Shown: positions 5,223-5,854 of the stretch, in pieces
How the letters are laid out: each line of letters starts with the position of its first letter
Numbering within the stretch: position 1 is the first letter of the stretch
Assembly (NCBI GenBank): GCA_019314005.1
Contig: JAFDAE010000120.1
Coordinates: forward strand, 6,703 to 12,556
DNA from: Deltaproteobacteria bacterium
GTDB taxonomy: Bacteria > Desulfobacterota > Desulfobacteria > C00003060 > C00003106
Direction of reading: 5' to 3'
Length of the DNA: 5,854 nucleotides
Made by a program: the position numbers and the translations under genes
The notes under the pieces: model-generated
What the model was told of the DNA's origin: nothing
The model's database searches: none
What the model saw: the letters and a program-made list of their open reading frames with translations, nothing else

Positions 5223-5854
5223 TTAAAGCTTAAACTGTTCTCCTAAGTAGGTTCGTCTCACAACCGGGCTTGCGGCAATGACCTCCGGAACACCTGATTC
5301 AATGACCTTACCTTCGTTAAGGATATATGCCCTGTCGCAAACTCCGAGTGTTTCTCTAACATTATGATCTGATATCAATATACCTATCCCTTTTGACTTG
5401 AGGTGTCCAATGATATTCTGAATATCCGTCACAGATAAAGGATCAACACCCGCAAAAGGCTCATCTAATAGAATAAACGAAGGAGACATTACTAAGGCCC
5501 TCGTAATCTCCAGCCGCCTTCGTTCTCCCCCAGACAGGGCATATGCCTTTTGCTTGGCTAAGTGATCGATCTTCAATTCATTCAAAAGTTCCGCCAAACG
5601 TATGTATTGTTCTGATCTCGGAATGGAGAGTGTCTCCAGTATGGCTAAAACATTTTCTTCCACGGTCAATTTCCTAAAAACCGAGGCTTCCTGAGGAAGA
5701 TAACTGATCCCTGTTCGCGCCCTTTGATACATAGGACTGTCTGTAATATCATTATCATCGAAAAAGACCCGACCCCCATCCGGCTTAATAAATCCCACCA
5801 TCATGTAAAATGTAGTCGTTTTGCCGGCCCCATTCGGCCCTAATAAACCGACAA
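5223..5854 (-). CDS. lptB: LPS export ABC transporter ATPase LptB (5' end outside window)
   Basis: Cytoplasmic ATPase of the LptBFGC complex, which extracts lipopolysaccharide from the inner membrane for transport to the outer membrane. The visible part is 209 residues of a protein of roughly 240; about the first 30 are missing beyond the window edge. In the fragment, Walker A is GPNGAGKT (5-12), the Q-loop is in YLPQEASVF (Gln54), the ABC signature is LSGGERRR (106-113), Walker B is ILLDEP (127-132) and the switch histidine is His163 in [23 protein letters not shown] and [17 protein letters not shown] are characteristic of LptB rather than of other ABC ATPases. The reading frame is open to the window edge, so an internal ATG at 5802-5804 is not the start. 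The stop is 2 nt before rpoN, the usual neighbour. Confidence 0.97.
   Translation of the reverse strand, partial: VGLLGPNGAGKTTTFYMMVGFIKPDGGRVFFDDNDITDSPMYQRARTGISYLPQEASVFRKLTVEENVLAILETLSIPRSEQYIRLAELLNELKIDHLAKQKAYALSGGERRRLEITRALVMSPSFILLDEPFAGVDPLSVTDIQNIIGHLKSKGIGILISDHNVRETLGVCDRAYILNEGKVIESGVPEVIAASPVVRRTYLGEQFKL

Noticed and set aside
1..5854. Sigma-54 (-24/-12) promoters
   Set aside because: No TGGCAC-N5-TTGC-like site was found by eye in the intergenic gaps on the minus strand.

Overview
The window is one stretch of a bacterial chromosome in which every convincing gene lies on the minus strand. Read in the direction of transcription, from high to low coordinates, the order is lptB (5' end outside the window), rpoN, hpf, ptsN, rapZ, a mannose-family PTS EIIA gene, rimI and gap (3' end outside the window). 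The lptB-rpoN-hpf-ptsN-rapZ order is the classic sigma-54 operon of Proteobacteria and Desulfobacterota. The mannose-type EIIA after rapZ, the long two-domain HPF and the moderate GC content fit a Gram-negative anaerobe of the Desulfobacterota (former Deltaproteobacteria). That assignment is inferred from gene order and protein style, not from a database search.

Gene functions: LptB powers LPS export. RpoN is sigma-54. HPF dimerises idle ribosomes. PtsN (EIIA-Ntr), the EIIA-Man protein and RapZ are regulatory proteins of the nitrogen-PTS and cell-envelope metabolism type. RimI acetylates ribosomal protein S18. Gap is the glycolytic glyceraldehyde-3-phosphate dehydrogenase. A TATAAT box just upstream of gap suggests it may also have its own promoter.

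The genes are ordinary, but the spaces between them are not. lptB and rpoN are 2 nt apart. The rpoN-hpf, hpf-ptsN and ptsN-rapZ gaps are each 170-180 nt, and each holds a different repeat structure. (1) Between rpoN and hpf is a 165-bp MITE-like element with perfect 16-bp terminal inverted repeats and a 5-bp target duplication; it now supplies two bases of the rpoN stop codon. (2) Between rapZ and the EIIA gene is a 20-bp palindromic relic with the same kind of ends and its own 5-bp duplication. It sits at the same kind of target, where a TAG stop overlaps an AGGAGG ribosome binding site. (3) Between hpf and ptsN is an array of 7-bp repeats that reverses orientation and could form a long hairpin. 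(4) Between ptsN and rapZ are nested inverted repeats and an orphan half-terminus of the MITE family.

rapZ has no ATG, GTG or TTG at its expected start. The initiator position is occupied by ATA, behind a well-placed AAGGAG, so standard gene calling would drop the first 28 residues, including the Walker A motif.
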